This document shows positions 26,171 to 33,920 of a DNA stretch of 63,320 nt, piece by piece. Position 1 is the first letter of the stretch, and each line of letters opens with the position of its first letter. A program made the position numbers and the translations under genes. This DNA comes from Planctomycetota bacterium (GTDB lineage Bacteria; Planctomycetota; Planctomycetia; Pirellulales; PLA5). The stretch covers positions 1 to 63,320 of the forward strand of contig QEVJ01000012.1 of NCBI GenBank assembly GCA_003576845.1, read 5' to 3'. The notes below the pieces were generated by a model. It made no database searches and was not told the origin of the DNA. It saw only the letters and a program-made list of their open reading frames with translations.

Positions 26171-27658
26171 GTGCGCGCGTCGACGCACGCATCGCAGGCC
26201 CTTCGCATCAACCCCAACCCGGAACACACCGCCTTGAGCCGCCGATCTGCGATTGCCGTCTCCTGCTACGTGCTCGTGGGGTTCATTCTCCGCATGACGC
26301 ACGGCATGTTCCATCCGACGATGGTTTGGACGCTCGCCGGCGTGCTGACCTCGATCGGCTACCTTTCGTTTCGCCCCGGCGCGGCGGCCCGCGTTTCCGA
26401 GCGCGCTTCCCCCGCCGGAACTTTGGCCGCCGTGCTGTTCGCGTCGGCCACGATGCTGGCGATGGATCCGCTGTTGATGACCGCCCACCGCGGCGCGGCG
26501 CTTACCACCGTCCAACTTGCCTCGTTCGCGCTGGCGATTGCCTCGGGCTTGTACTGCATCGGACACTTCTCCAGTTTCCGCTTTCCGCGGAGCGCCGCCG
26601 TCGGGCTGATGGCCGTGTGCCTCGCGTCGCTCGCGACCATGCGCGTGGCCGCGGTGCTCGCCGCGCCCGCGCCGCAGATCGACGTCTACGTGACGAACAG
26701 CCTCGCCTGCGACTACTTTCTCGACGGCAAGAATCCCTACGCCCAGGAATATCCGGACATCTACGAAGGAACCAAGGACTACAAACCGGGATTCTTCTAC
26801 TGGCCGGCATACCTCTACGTCGCGACGCCGTTCCACGCGCTCGGCGACATTCGCTTCGCCGTCGTGGCGGGCGACCTCTTGACCGGGGCGTTTCTGGTCG
26901 TGCTGCTTAAAAAGGCCGGCCTCAAAGGCGACGCGGTCTGGCTCGCGCCCCTGGCCTGGCTGGCATGTCCGGTAAGCCTGATGGTGCTGGAACTCGGCTG
27001 GATCGACCCGATGCTCGTGGCCGGCGCGGCCGGATTGGCCGCGGCGATCGCCTCGCGCCGCGTCGTGCTCGCCGGCGTGGCGGTGGGCGTCATTGCCGCC
27101 ACGAAGCAATACGGCGCGCTCGCCGGCGTCGTAACCCTCGCCTGGATTTGGGCGAACGAACGGCACAAGATCGTGCACTTCGTATCCGCGAGCGCGCTGA
27201 CCTTCCTCGCATTGGTCGCCCCACTCGCGCTCGCCGATTGGCACAGCTTCTACGAAAGCACGATCGCCGTTTACGCGACTGCCGCCATGCGCCTCGACGC
27301 CTTGTCGCTGCTCGTCTGGGCGAAACGGATTCTCGGCGTCGACGTAGGCGCCCCGCTGCTGCTCTCGGCATACGTCGCAATCGTCGCGGTCGCATGCTGG
27401 CGCTTGGGACGGACGCTCACCAAGCCGCGCGATTGGGCCGGCGTGATGGCGTTTTCTTACGGCGCGATCTTCCTGCTCGCGAAGCTCGCGTTCTGCAACT
27501 ACTACTACCTCGTTAGCTTCTGGATGCTGCTTTACGCGGCATTGTCGCTGGTCGACGACAAACATGCCCAATGGCTCGCCCCGCCGCGGCTCGCCGACGA
27601 GCTTAGCCGTGGCGGAACGACCAAGCCCAAGGAAAGGGACGTCGCATGGTCAGTCTGA
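26171..27658 (+). CDS. Polytopic membrane glycosyltransferase, GT87/GT-C-like
   Basis: About 495 residues if the GTG at 26171 is the start; TTG 26234 and GTG 26087 are alternatives, since no ATG precedes the first helix (SAIAVSCYVLVGFIL). Ten or more membrane helices follow. The large first periplasmic loop reads QIDVYVTNSLACDYFLDGKNPYAQ and YPDIYEGTKDYKPGFFYWPAYL, with the DxNPY-type pattern (DGKNPY) that is characteristic of GT-C mannosyl/arabinosyl transferases (family knowledge, GT87). LGWIDPMLVAGAAGL and ATKQYGAL are further typical blocks. It probably uses a polyprenyl-phosphate sugar made by the GtrB-type enzyme two genes downstream. It overlaps the methyltransferase gene by 13 bases. 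Confidence 0.72.
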   Translation: MRASTHASQALRINPNPEHTALSRRSAIAVSCYVLVGFILRMTHGMFHPTMVWTLAGVLTSIGYLSFRPGAAARVSERASPAGTLAAVLFASATMLAMDPLLMTAHRGAALTTVQLASFALAIASGLYCIGHFSSFRFPRSAAVGLMAVCLASLATMRVAAVLAAPAPQIDVYVTNSLACDYFLDGKNPYAQEYPDIYEGTKDYKPGFFYWPAYLYVATPFHALGDIRFAVVAGDLLTGAFLVVLLKKAGLKGDAVWLAPLAWLACPVSLMVLELGWIDPMLVAGAAGLAAAIASRRVVLAGVAVGVIAATKQYGALAGVVTLAWIWANERHKIVHFVSASALTFLALVAPLALADWHSFYESTIAVYATAAMRLDALSLLVWAKRILGVDVGAPLLLSAYVAIVAVACWRLGRTLTKPRDWAGVMAFSYGAIFLLAKLAFCNYYYLVSFWMLLYAALSLVDDKHAQWLAPPRLADELSRGGTTKPKERDVAWSV

Positions 27659-28257
27659 AGCGCCTATCGAGCGTGATGGAGCATCCCACCGCGTATCGCT
27701 TGTGGCAATCGCCATTCGCGCGGGCGAAGTTCGCCCCGGTGTTGCGCCACAACGACCTGGCCCAAGCCCGCCGCGTCCTCGACGTCGGTTGCGGACCGGG
27801 AACGAACGCGGCGCTGTTCGCCGGCGTCGACTACGTCGGCCTGGACATCAACGAAAGCTACGTTCGCACGGCCCGCCGGCGCTACGGCCGCGAGTTCGTC
27901 GCCGCCGACGCCTGCACATACCAAGCGCCGCCCGACGCGCGGTTCGACTTCATCCTGCTCAACAGTCTGTTGCACCATATCGACACGCCGAACGTCGAGC
28001 GCATCCTCCGGCAATTGAGTACGCAACTCGCCGACGATGGTCACGTGCACATCCTCGAACTCATCCTGCCCGAGGAACGCGGATTGCCGCGGTTATTGGC
28101 CAGGTCCGATCGCGGCGACTTCGCCCGATCGCTCGACGAGTGGCGGCGGCTGTTCGCCGCAGCCTACGAAGAGGTGGTGTTCGAGCCGTTCCCGGTGGGC
28201 CGTTTGGGCATCACGTTTTTCGAAATGGTCTACTTCAAGGGAAGGGCCAAGCGATGA
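27646..28257 (+). CDS. Class I SAM-dependent methyltransferase
   Basis: A 203-residue cytosolic methyltransferase. Motif I is VLDVGCGPGTNAALF (near residue 44), the acidic residue of motif II is in YVGLDINESYV, and motif IV is FDFILLNSLLHHID. The N-terminus (SLKRLSSVMEHPTAYRLWQSPFARAKF) resembles methyltransferases in glycan clusters. It overlaps the end of the GT-C gene by 13 bases, and its stop overlaps the next ATG (ATGA at 28254), so it is likely co-translated with both. The substrate could be a sugar or a lipid-linked intermediate. Confidence 0.85.
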   Translation: MVSLKRLSSVMEHPTAYRLWQSPFARAKFAPVLRHNDLAQARRVLDVGCGPGTNAALFAGVDYVGLDINESYVRTARRRYGREFVAADACTYQAPPDARFDFILLNSLLHHIDTPNVERILRQLSTQLADDGHVHILELILPEERGLPRLLARSDRGDFARSLDEWRRLFAAAYEEVVFEPFPVGRLGITFFEMVYFKGRAKR

Positions 28258-29309
28258 CCGTGCCCGCGCCCGGCTATAAGAAGCTGTCGGTGGCAATTCC
28301 CGTCTACAACGAAGAACGGGTGTTGCCGCAGCTTTACGCGCGGCTCGCGGCCGTGTTTGACGCGCTTCCCGCCGGACCGCACGAAATCGTGTTCGTCGAC
28401 GACGGCAGCCGCGACGGTTCGCTCGAATGGCTCGGAGCGCTCGCCCGCGTCGACCCCCGCGTCAAAGTAGTCGCGCTTTCGCGCAACTTCGGCCACCAGG
28501 CCGCGATCTCGGCCGCGCTCGACCATGTGACGGGCGACGTGGTCGTCGTCATGGACGCCGACTTGCAAGATACGCCGGAAACCATCCCGCGTTTCCTGGA
28601 AAAGCACGCCGAAGGATTCGACGTCGTCTACGCCGTCCGACACGAACGCAAGGAAGGCTGGCTGCTGCGGGCCAGCTACGCCGCGTTCTATCGCGTCATC
28701 AAGTCGCTCGCCGATATTGACTTGCCGCTCGGCGCCGGCGACTTCGCCCTGCTCTCGCGCCGCGTCGTCGATCAACTTCGCCAGTCCGAAGAGCGCAATC
28801 GCTATCTTCGCGGCCTGCGAACCTGGGTCGGCTTTCGGCAAACGGGCTTGCTCGTCGAACGCGAAGCCCGTGCGGCCGGCGAGTCGAAATACACGCCGCA
28901 AAAACTGTTCAAGCTCGCGTTCGACGGCATCTTCGCGTTCTCGACCGCGCCGCTAAGGGCCGCAACCGTGCTCGGCGCCGCGACGATCATCGCCTCGCTC
29001 GCCTTTGCCGCGTTCACGCTTTACGAGCGCGTCTTTCTCGGCCAGTCGCCCGCCGGCTTCACGGCGCTGGTCGTCGGCATCACGTTTCTCTCGGGCGTCC
29101 AACTCCTGTTTCTCGGCGTGATCGGCGAATACGTCGGCCGCGTCTACGAAGAGGTCAAACGCCGCCCGCATTACCTCGTCGACCGCGTAATCTCGGCGGA
29201 AACGCTCGACGCGGAGTACGCCACTCGCGAGACTGTGGAACGACCGACCAAGAAACGAAAGCAGAGGTCCGAGAACCCCAAGTCGCGCACGCGCACTACT
29301 CGGCCGTAG
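28254..29309 (+). CDS. GtrB/ArnC-type polyprenyl-phosphate glycosyltransferase (GT2)
   Basis: A 351-residue membrane-bound GT2 enzyme that moves a sugar from a nucleotide to a polyprenyl phosphate. The catalytic N-terminal domain shows SVAIPVYNEERVL, FVDDGSRDGS, LSRNFGHQAAIS and VVMDADLQDTPE (the DxD-type metal site). Two C-terminal helices (ATVLGAATIIASLAFAAF and TALVVGITFLSGVQLLFLGV) are followed by GEYVGRVYEEVKRRPHYLV, as in GtrB. The real start is ATG 28254, coupled to the methyltransferase; a frame open back to 27564 is a shadow. The tail is lysine- and arginine-rich. It would feed the GT-C proteins just upstream. It overlaps the HEAT protein gene tail-to-tail by 14 bases. Confidence 0.9.
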   Translation: MTVPAPGYKKLSVAIPVYNEERVLPQLYARLAAVFDALPAGPHEIVFVDDGSRDGSLEWLGALARVDPRVKVVALSRNFGHQAAISAALDHVTGDVVVVMDADLQDTPETIPRFLEKHAEGFDVVYAVRHERKEGWLLRASYAAFYRVIKSLADIDLPLGAGDFALLSRRVVDQLRQSEERNRYLRGLRTWVGFRQTGLLVEREARAAGESKYTPQKLFKLAFDGIFAFSTAPLRAATVLGAATIIASLAFAAFTLYERVFLGQSPAGFTALVVGITFLSGVQLLFLGVIGEYVGRVYEEVKRRPHYLVDRVISAETLDAEYATRETVERPTKKRKQRSENPKSRTRTTRP

Positions 29310-30636
29310 CGTCGCTGGCTTTCTCGACAGCATTAAACGCCCGCAGCAGCTTCCGCCCCTTGTGAATCTGATACGCCTGCGTCGCGCCGAGCGGGCTGCG
29401 CAAATCGCCGGCGGCGTACCAGTGCGGCTCGCCCGCGTCGAGCACGAGCGTTCCTCGCCCGCCGTTCCGCGTTGCCGTGAAGACGATGTGCCGCTCGCCG
29501 AAGAACCGGCCGACCGCGACCGGAACCACCTCCGCATAGTCTTCGCCCAGTTCGCGCACGAGCGCCTCCACCATTCCTCGCTCGACTCCCGGCGCTTCCG
29601 CGAACGGCGTTTCGCCGATCGATTCGTGCTCGGCGTGATAGCCGGCAAAGAGCGCGTAAAGATCATCGACGCCAAGCTCGTCGGCGCCGCACGGCGCCGC
29701 ATACACGAGCGGACCGACGATCCCGATCCCCGCCAGTTCGCCCTGACCCGCCCGATACGCATACCGAAACAGGAAACATTCGACCGGCTCGTCGAAACCG
29801 GGCCAGGATTGCGTTCGGCGGTCCACGAGCTCGATCTCGTGCGGGCCGATCCCGAATTGCAGCGGCGCGGCGAGCCATTGCGCAAGCTGGCCCTCCGCCC
29901 GCGCGATTGCCGAACGATATTCCGCCGGAACCTGGTCGCCCAAGCCGAGTTCTTCGAGATACGCGATCGCCCGCGTGCGCACCACCGGTTCGGCCGTCAT
30001 TTGTGCCAACGCGTCGATCCCGTCCGACTGCCCGAGCCGCGCGAGTGCCGCGGCGACTTCCGTCCGTAAGCGGCGATGCGGAAGATCGAGCGCCGCGCGG
30101 AGCGGGTCGCAAACCGAGCGATCGCCGACCAGCGCCAGCGTATCGCACAGCGAGATCAACAGCGCAAAACCTTCCTCCGCGGCGCGGCGCTGCGCCTCCC
30201 ATTCGGCCGCGTCGCCGGGCGGAGTCTTGGGCAGCTTTTCCAGACGAATCGCGACGCTCTCGAATAACGCCGCGAGCTTCGCCGAGCGATCGTTCGCGGG
30301 ATGCGGACGCAATCTTCCCGTCCGAACGTAATGATTCGCCACGTCCAGCACGATCGCAGCGACGCTCAAGTGAACCGTCGCATCGAGCAGCCGCGGAAAC
30401 AATGCTTCGACCGGCAACGCGCTCGGCTTTCGCAACAGCGGCGCGAACGCGACAAGCACGTCCTCGACGCTTGCCGGCGGATCGCTAGCCACCAACTCCG
30501 CAAACGTCGCCAAAGCCGCGGCCCTACCGTCGTTTGCCAGTCGCACGAGCCAGTCCCGCCGCGCTGCCGAAGAGACGCCGGTGCTTCGGTATTCGGCGAT
30601 GACGTCGGCGAGCGGCGCTTGAGAAGACGTTGCCAT
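29296..30636 (-). CDS. HEAT-repeat protein, function unknown
   Basis: A 446-residue, probably cytosolic protein. ATG 30636 (MATSSQAPL) was chosen; an in-frame ATG 51 bases upstream gives a histidine-rich stretch. The N-terminal half has alpha-helical repeats: LVRLANDGRAAALATFAEL, LRAALDLPHRRLRTEVAAALARLGQSDGIDAL and MTAEPVVRTRAIAYLEEL, consistent with HEAT units. The C-terminal half (from LQFGIGPHEIELVDRR) is a globular domain rich in FLFRYAYRAGQGELAG and YALFAGYHAEHESIGE that I cannot assign. No signal peptide or membrane segment. It converges on the GtrB-type gene and lies downstream of a winged-helix regulator on the same strand. Confidence 0.7.
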   Translation of the reverse strand: MATSSQAPLADVIAEYRSTGVSSAARRDWLVRLANDGRAAALATFAELVASDPPASVEDVLVAFAPLLRKPSALPVEALFPRLLDATVHLSVAAIVLDVANHYVRTGRLRPHPANDRSAKLAALFESVAIRLEKLPKTPPGDAAEWEAQRRAAEEGFALLISLCDTLALVGDRSVCDPLRAALDLPHRRLRTEVAAALARLGQSDGIDALAQMTAEPVVRTRAIAYLEELGLGDQVPAEYRSAIARAEGQLAQWLAAPLQFGIGPHEIELVDRRTQSWPGFDEPVECFLFRYAYRAGQGELAGIGIVGPLVYAAPCGADELGVDDLYALFAGYHAEHESIGETPFAEAPGVERGMVEALVRELGEDYAEVVPVAVGRFFGERHIVFTATRNGGRGTLVLDAGEPHWYAAGDLRSPLGATQAYQIHKGRKLLRAFNAVEKASDATAE

Positions 30637-30688
30637 GCTCGGTCGTATACGGTGATGCGTATGGCCGTTGTGCGAAACGTGGCGCATG

Positions 30689-30740
30689 GCCCCTGGTGCG
30701 TTAACCGGGGGCTAAATAGCTCACCGGGGGATAAATAATG
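30689..30740. repeat. Intergenic palindrome, family C copy 1
   Basis: The sequence GGCCCCTGGTG-cgtt-AACCGGGGGCTAAATAG is followed by a second half-unit CACCGGGGGATAAATAATG. Three other copies of the GCCCCCGGTG / CACCGGGGGCTAAATG element lie at 31252-31280, 57163-57206 and 61826-61868. This copy is the most degenerate and lies between the HEAT gene and the winged-helix gene. Confidence 0.7.
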
Positions 30741-30752
30741 CTCGCCCCATTT

Positions 30753-30789
30753 CCCCAGCCCCCAGCCCCCAGCCCCCAGCTCCCAGCCC
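30753..30789 (-). repeat. G-quadruplex-type tract (G-rich on minus strand)
   Basis: On the minus strand this is a run of GGGGGCT-like units (gggagctgggggctgggg and on), with four or more G-runs of three to five separated by two to three bases, a pattern that fits intramolecular G-quadruplex rules. It lies just after the stop of the winged-helix gene in its own transcript direction. A similar tract is at 54381-54406. Confidence 0.6.
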
Positions 30790-30795
30790 TATTCC

Positions 30796-31248
30796 CTACT
30801 CTTTGAACCGATACCCGAACCCCGGCACCGTCTGAATGTAATCCGAAAACTCGCCAAGTTTCTCGCGGAGCGTGGCGACGTGCGAGTCGACGTTTTCGAG
30901 CGTCACGTCGCAATCGTATCGGGCAACTCCCTCGACGACCTCGCGCGTCGAGAAGGGCCAGTAAGGATTGTTCGCGAGCAGGCGAAAAATCTCGAACTCG
31001 CTGTACGTGAGCCGAATCGTCCGGCCCACGACCCGCACTTCGCGCCGCTCGCGATCGAAAAACAACTCGATCCGCCGTCGCCGCCGCCGTTCGCGCACCC
31101 GGCCCACCGCTTCCAACTCCGCGTACGCCCGATCGAGCGACGCCTTGTCGGCCGGCTCGAGCGCGCGCTGCGGCAACGGCTCTTCCGTCCGCTCATTCGG
31201 CGGAATGAGCGGAATCTCCGGCGACGGCGACGCGGGTTGCTGGTACAT
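30796..31248 (-). CDS. Orphan OmpR/PhoB-type winged-helix regulator without receiver domain
   Basis: A 150-residue protein. The C-terminal 90 residues match the OmpR/PhoB effector domain: LTYSEFEIFRLLANNPYWPFSTREVVEGV, then NVDSHVATLREKLGEFSDYIQTVPGFGYRF, which is recognition helix plus wing. The N-terminal 60 residues are proline-rich and then form a basic helix (RVRERRRRRRIELFF); no receiver domain or phospho-aspartate is present, so it is not a conventional response regulator. The start ATG at 31248 sits directly next to a family C palindrome. Its target and its input signal are unknown; no kinase gene is adjacent. Confidence 0.85.
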   Translation of the reverse strand: MYQQPASPSPEIPLIPPNERTEEPLPQRALEPADKASLDRAYAELEAVGRVRERRRRRRIELFFDRERREVRVVGRTIRLTYSEFEIFRLLANNPYWPFSTREVVEGVARYDCDVTLENVDSHVATLREKLGEFSDYIQTVPGFGYRFKE

Positions 31249-31251
31249 ACC

Positions 31252-31280
31252 ATTTAGCCCCCGGTGAATACACCGGCGGC
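31252..31280. repeat. Intergenic palindrome, family C copy 2
   Basis: On the minus strand this reads GCCGCCGGTG-tatt-CACCGGGGGCTAAATG, and the winged-helix ATG follows two bases later. The hairpin therefore occupies the region where a ribosome binding site would lie, and no other Shine-Dalgarno is seen. Confidence 0.8.
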
Positions 31281-31349
31281 AATGTGCTCCAATTCAATGA
31301 TCGTCCAAAGTGACCTGGTGGCGCCGCCGGACCCGCGAACCACCCGCTG

Positions 31350-32378
31350 CTATTCTACCGCGCAGCGCACGAATTGGGCTTGCTCGGGCAAGAGATCGTC
31401 GAGACTCCGCTCATCGAACTGAGTCGATCGGTCTATGCGCGCCGGGAAGGCGGAATCCGCCGTAGACGAATTGGGGACCCAGAACGTCGCCCCGACGAGC
31501 GAAGCGCCGCGGAAGTCGGCGCCACGGAGATCGGCCCCGGCAAAATCGGCGCCTTCCACGTCGGCGTTGTGAAACGATGCGCCCCGCAAGTTTGCCGCCG
31601 CGAAATGGGCGTTCGACAGGTTCGCGCCGGTGAAATCCGCGTCCGCGAGCGTGGCCCGCGAAAAATCGGCATTCCTCAACAGCGCGCCGCGCGCATCGAG
31701 TCCGGCCAGTTCGTGTCCCGCCGCGTCGAGGCTCCGCAAATCGCGGCCGGCAAAGCTGCGCGCAGCGAGCACTTCGCGCATTTCCTGCCGCGTGAGCGAG
31801 GCCACCAGAAATCGCTGCTCGCGCCAGGGATCGGCCGCGTTGTGATAGCCTGCTTCCGCCTCCCAATAACCCAACCGATCTTCGGCCAGCACGTCGATCC
31901 GCCGCAGCCATTTGAGACTTTTGTAGAAGTAACGACCCGGCACAACGACGCGCGCCGGGCCACCGTGCTCGGTCGAGAGCTGCTCACCGTCGGCATCGAG
32001 CGCAATCATCGTTCTCAACTCAATGGCGTCCGCAAGCGGCAGCGACGTGCTGTGCTCCCGCGCACTGTGTGCCACGAACGAAACGAATCTCGCATCCGCA
32101 CGAGGCCCGGTCGCCGAAAGCAGATCGGCGAGCAGCACGCCACCGAACCGCACGCCGAGCTTCGACCACCGCGTGACGCAATGAATATCGGCCACCGCCT
32201 CGATCCAACGCAGCGATCGCAATTCGCCCAGCGACCACGTCCGCGGCTCGGCCACCAACCCAGCAATCGAAACGGTCCAAGGTCCGTCATCCGCGGCGGG
32301 CAGACGCTCGCCGACCAGCGGCCACTTGCCGGGCGCGGCGAGTTGTTGTCCCGGCGGAAGTCGCTCGCGGTCGGTCAT
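31350..32378 (-). CDS. Molybdopterin oxidoreductase (YedY/sulfite-oxidase-like) fused to pentapeptide repeats
   Basis: A 342-residue protein with two parts. Residues 15-205 match the sulfite-oxidase/MsrP fold: WTVSIAGLV, WSLGELRSL, and Cys67 in ADIHCVTRWSKLGVRFGG, the expected molybdenum ligand; GGPARVVVPGRYFYKSLKWLRRID is the conserved pterin-binding region. Residues about 213-310 are pentapeptide repeats of the A(D/N)Lxx type (LADADFTGANLSNAHF, GADFAGADLRGADF), which fold as a right-handed beta-helix. The start ATG 32378 opens at MTDRERLPPG; upstream the frame is arginine-rich and non-coding. No signal peptide is seen, so unlike MsrP the protein seems cytosolic. It is divergent from the zinc-ribbon gene, with a short palindrome between. 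Confidence 0.85.
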   Translation of the reverse strand: MTDRERLPPGQQLAAPGKWPLVGERLPAADDGPWTVSIAGLVAEPRTWSLGELRSLRWIEAVADIHCVTRWSKLGVRFGGVLLADLLSATGPRADARFVSFVAHSAREHSTSLPLADAIELRTMIALDADGEQLSTEHGGPARVVVPGRYFYKSLKWLRRIDVLAEDRLGYWEAEAGYHNAADPWREQRFLVASLTRQEMREVLAARSFAGRDLRSLDAAGHELAGLDARGALLRNADFSRATLADADFTGANLSNAHFAAANLRGASFHNADVEGADFAGADLRGADFRGASLVGATFWVPNSSTADSAFPARIDRSTQFDERSLDDLLPEQAQFVRCAVE

Positions 32379-32437
32379 GTCGCTATGCGTCGGCGGCAAA
32401 AGCGCGATTGGCACGGGGGCAGCGCGCCAACTAGGAT

Positions 32438-32452
32438 GGAGTATGATACTCC
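32438..32452. promoter_or_regulatory. Perfect 15-bp palindrome, candidate operator
   Basis: GGAGTAT-g-ATACTCC lies in the 140-base gap between the divergent oxidoreductase (starts 32378) and zinc-ribbon gene (starts 32519). Such a site is suited to a dimeric repressor acting on both genes. No regulator is assigned. Confidence 0.35.
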
Positions 32453-32518
32453 GTACCCCTCGACGGCGACGAGGCGGCAATCGGAGAAGCTTTGTATCCG
32501 GCGGAACGGGGAGCGGCG

Positions 32519-33742
32519 GTGCTGCAGTTTGCCTGCCCTTATTGTAACGGCATGTTCCAGGTCGATCCGTCGATGGCGGGCGGCGAGGCGATGTGCCCGT
32601 TGTGCCACGCGGTGGTTGTCGTTCCCGCCGATATCGGCGGTTTCGCGCCCCCGGCCGAGAGCCGTCCCGCCGCACCCGACGCATTCGACTTCACCCGCAA
32701 GCGACGCGGCGGGATGTTCGAGGGTCTCGACCAGGGGCCGCCGCTGCCGGGACAACTCGCGGATTTGGAACCGCCGCAGCCGGCGCACCGCGGCGCCCTG
32801 TCGGACGCGGCGGCGCTAGTCGCGATGGGATGCCCCTACTGCGGCTCGCCGTTTCAGGTCGATCCCGCGCTGGCCGGGCAGCAAGCGATGTGCCCCACGT
32901 GCCAGGGACTCGTCGTCATTCCGGATTCCTTCGCGCCGGAGCAAACCTACGCCCCGCAGCCGCCCGGCATATTTCCCACGCCTCCTGGGCAGCCGCTGTT
33001 CGGTCTAGGGCCAAGCGGTTTTGCAACGTCGCCCACGCCCACTCCGGCGCCTCCGTTGCCCGCACCAAAGTCGAATCCGCTCTTGCCGGGATTCGAGCTG
33101 CCCACCGCGGCTGGCGTGCCCGTCTCGCCGCTCACGCCGCCCTCGACGACTTTCTCGCCGCCACCGCTTACCGCGCGGTCGTCCGGCGCAGCGGACGTGC
33201 CCCTGTCCGCCCGGCAAACGGTAACGGATAAAGGCTCAACGCCCGACCCATCACAAAGCCTATCAAACACAGCAGCGCTGACGCCAACTACGTCGCCGTC
33301 GCCGCCGGCCAGGTCCGAAGTCGCCGCCCCGTTGCGCCCCGTCGTCTTGCCCACGGGCGAAGCGGCAGTCCCATCGACCTACCGGTCGGATTCGCCAACC
33401 AAATCGAAAGGCGGTTCGAAGCGATCGCGAGCCGAGAAGATCGAGGCCATGCTGCCCGACGTAGCCGACCCGGACGAAGAAGTCGTCGCCGAGCGCCCGA
33501 TCGCCGTCGGGGAACCGCCCGATGCCGAACTCGAAGCGCTCGTCGCGGCCGTCGGCAGCGAGTCGGCAGCGACAGACGCTGAAGGAAATCCCATCCCCCG
33601 CCGCTCGGCCGAAGACCGCGCCCGGCTCCGGCGGCTGCGCACGCTCCTGCTGTTCGGCGTGGGCATGCTCGTACTGATCCTCGCCGCTCTTCTGCTCCCG
33701 CGGATCGGTTTCTTGATCGACATCGGCAAGGCGCCGCGATAG
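32519..33742 (+). CDS. Double zinc-ribbon protein with C-terminal membrane helix
   Basis: A 407-residue protein. GTG 32519 is the start because GGGGAG lies five bases upstream and the first zinc ribbon begins at once (VLQFACPYCNGMFQVDPSM, cysteines 6, 9, 26, 29). A second ribbon near residue 105 repeats it closely (CPYCGSPFQVDPALAGQQA, then CPTC), so the ribbon was duplicated. A proline- and threonine-rich linker follows (about 130-350), then a membrane helix near residues 375-400 (LLLFGVGMLVLILAALLL) with a short tail. The ribbons should face the cytoplasm if the helix is a single tail anchor. Similar ribbon-plus-linker-plus-anchor proteins are common in planctomycetes (recollection); the function is unknown. 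Confidence 0.75.
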   Translation: MLQFACPYCNGMFQVDPSMAGGEAMCPLCHAVVVVPADIGGFAPPAESRPAAPDAFDFTRKRRGGMFEGLDQGPPLPGQLADLEPPQPAHRGALSDAAALVAMGCPYCGSPFQVDPALAGQQAMCPTCQGLVVIPDSFAPEQTYAPQPPGIFPTPPGQPLFGLGPSGFATSPTPTPAPPLPAPKSNPLLPGFELPTAAGVPVSPLTPPSTTFSPPPLTARSSGAADVPLSARQTVTDKGSTPDPSQSLSNTAALTPTTSPSPPARSEVAAPLRPVVLPTGEAAVPSTYRSDSPTKSKGGSKRSRAEKIEAMLPDVADPDEEVVAERPIAVGEPPDAELEALVAAVGSESAATDAEGNPIPRRSAEDRARLRRLRTLLLFGVGMLVLILAALLLPRIGFLIDIGKAPR

Positions 33743-33814
33743 CCGGGGCCGCCGTCGCTCCGCTTCCCGCGGGCATCAGAGCCCTGTCCGGAAAGAACGC
33801 CCTAGTTTTTCCGA

Positions 33815-33886
33815 CTGTAGGAGGCGAATCCTTTCGCCGAAGCGTCGGTTCGCGGCCCAATCGGCGAAAGGATGCGCCGCCTACAG
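33815..33886. repeat. Intergenic palindrome, family A copy 2, with outer arms
   Basis: Arms at 33815-33840 and 33861-33886 (CTGTAGGAGGCGAATCC...) pair at 24 of 26 positions with a 20-nt loop. An outer inverted repeat (TCCGGAAAGAACGCC near 33787 and its complement near 33914) extends it to about 128 bp. The core is that of the copy at 420-484. It lies between two convergent genes and may serve as a transcription terminator for both. Confidence 0.85.
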
Positions 33887-33920
33887 CGCCAATCTCAGGC
33901 GTTTCTTTCCAGATAGCCTC

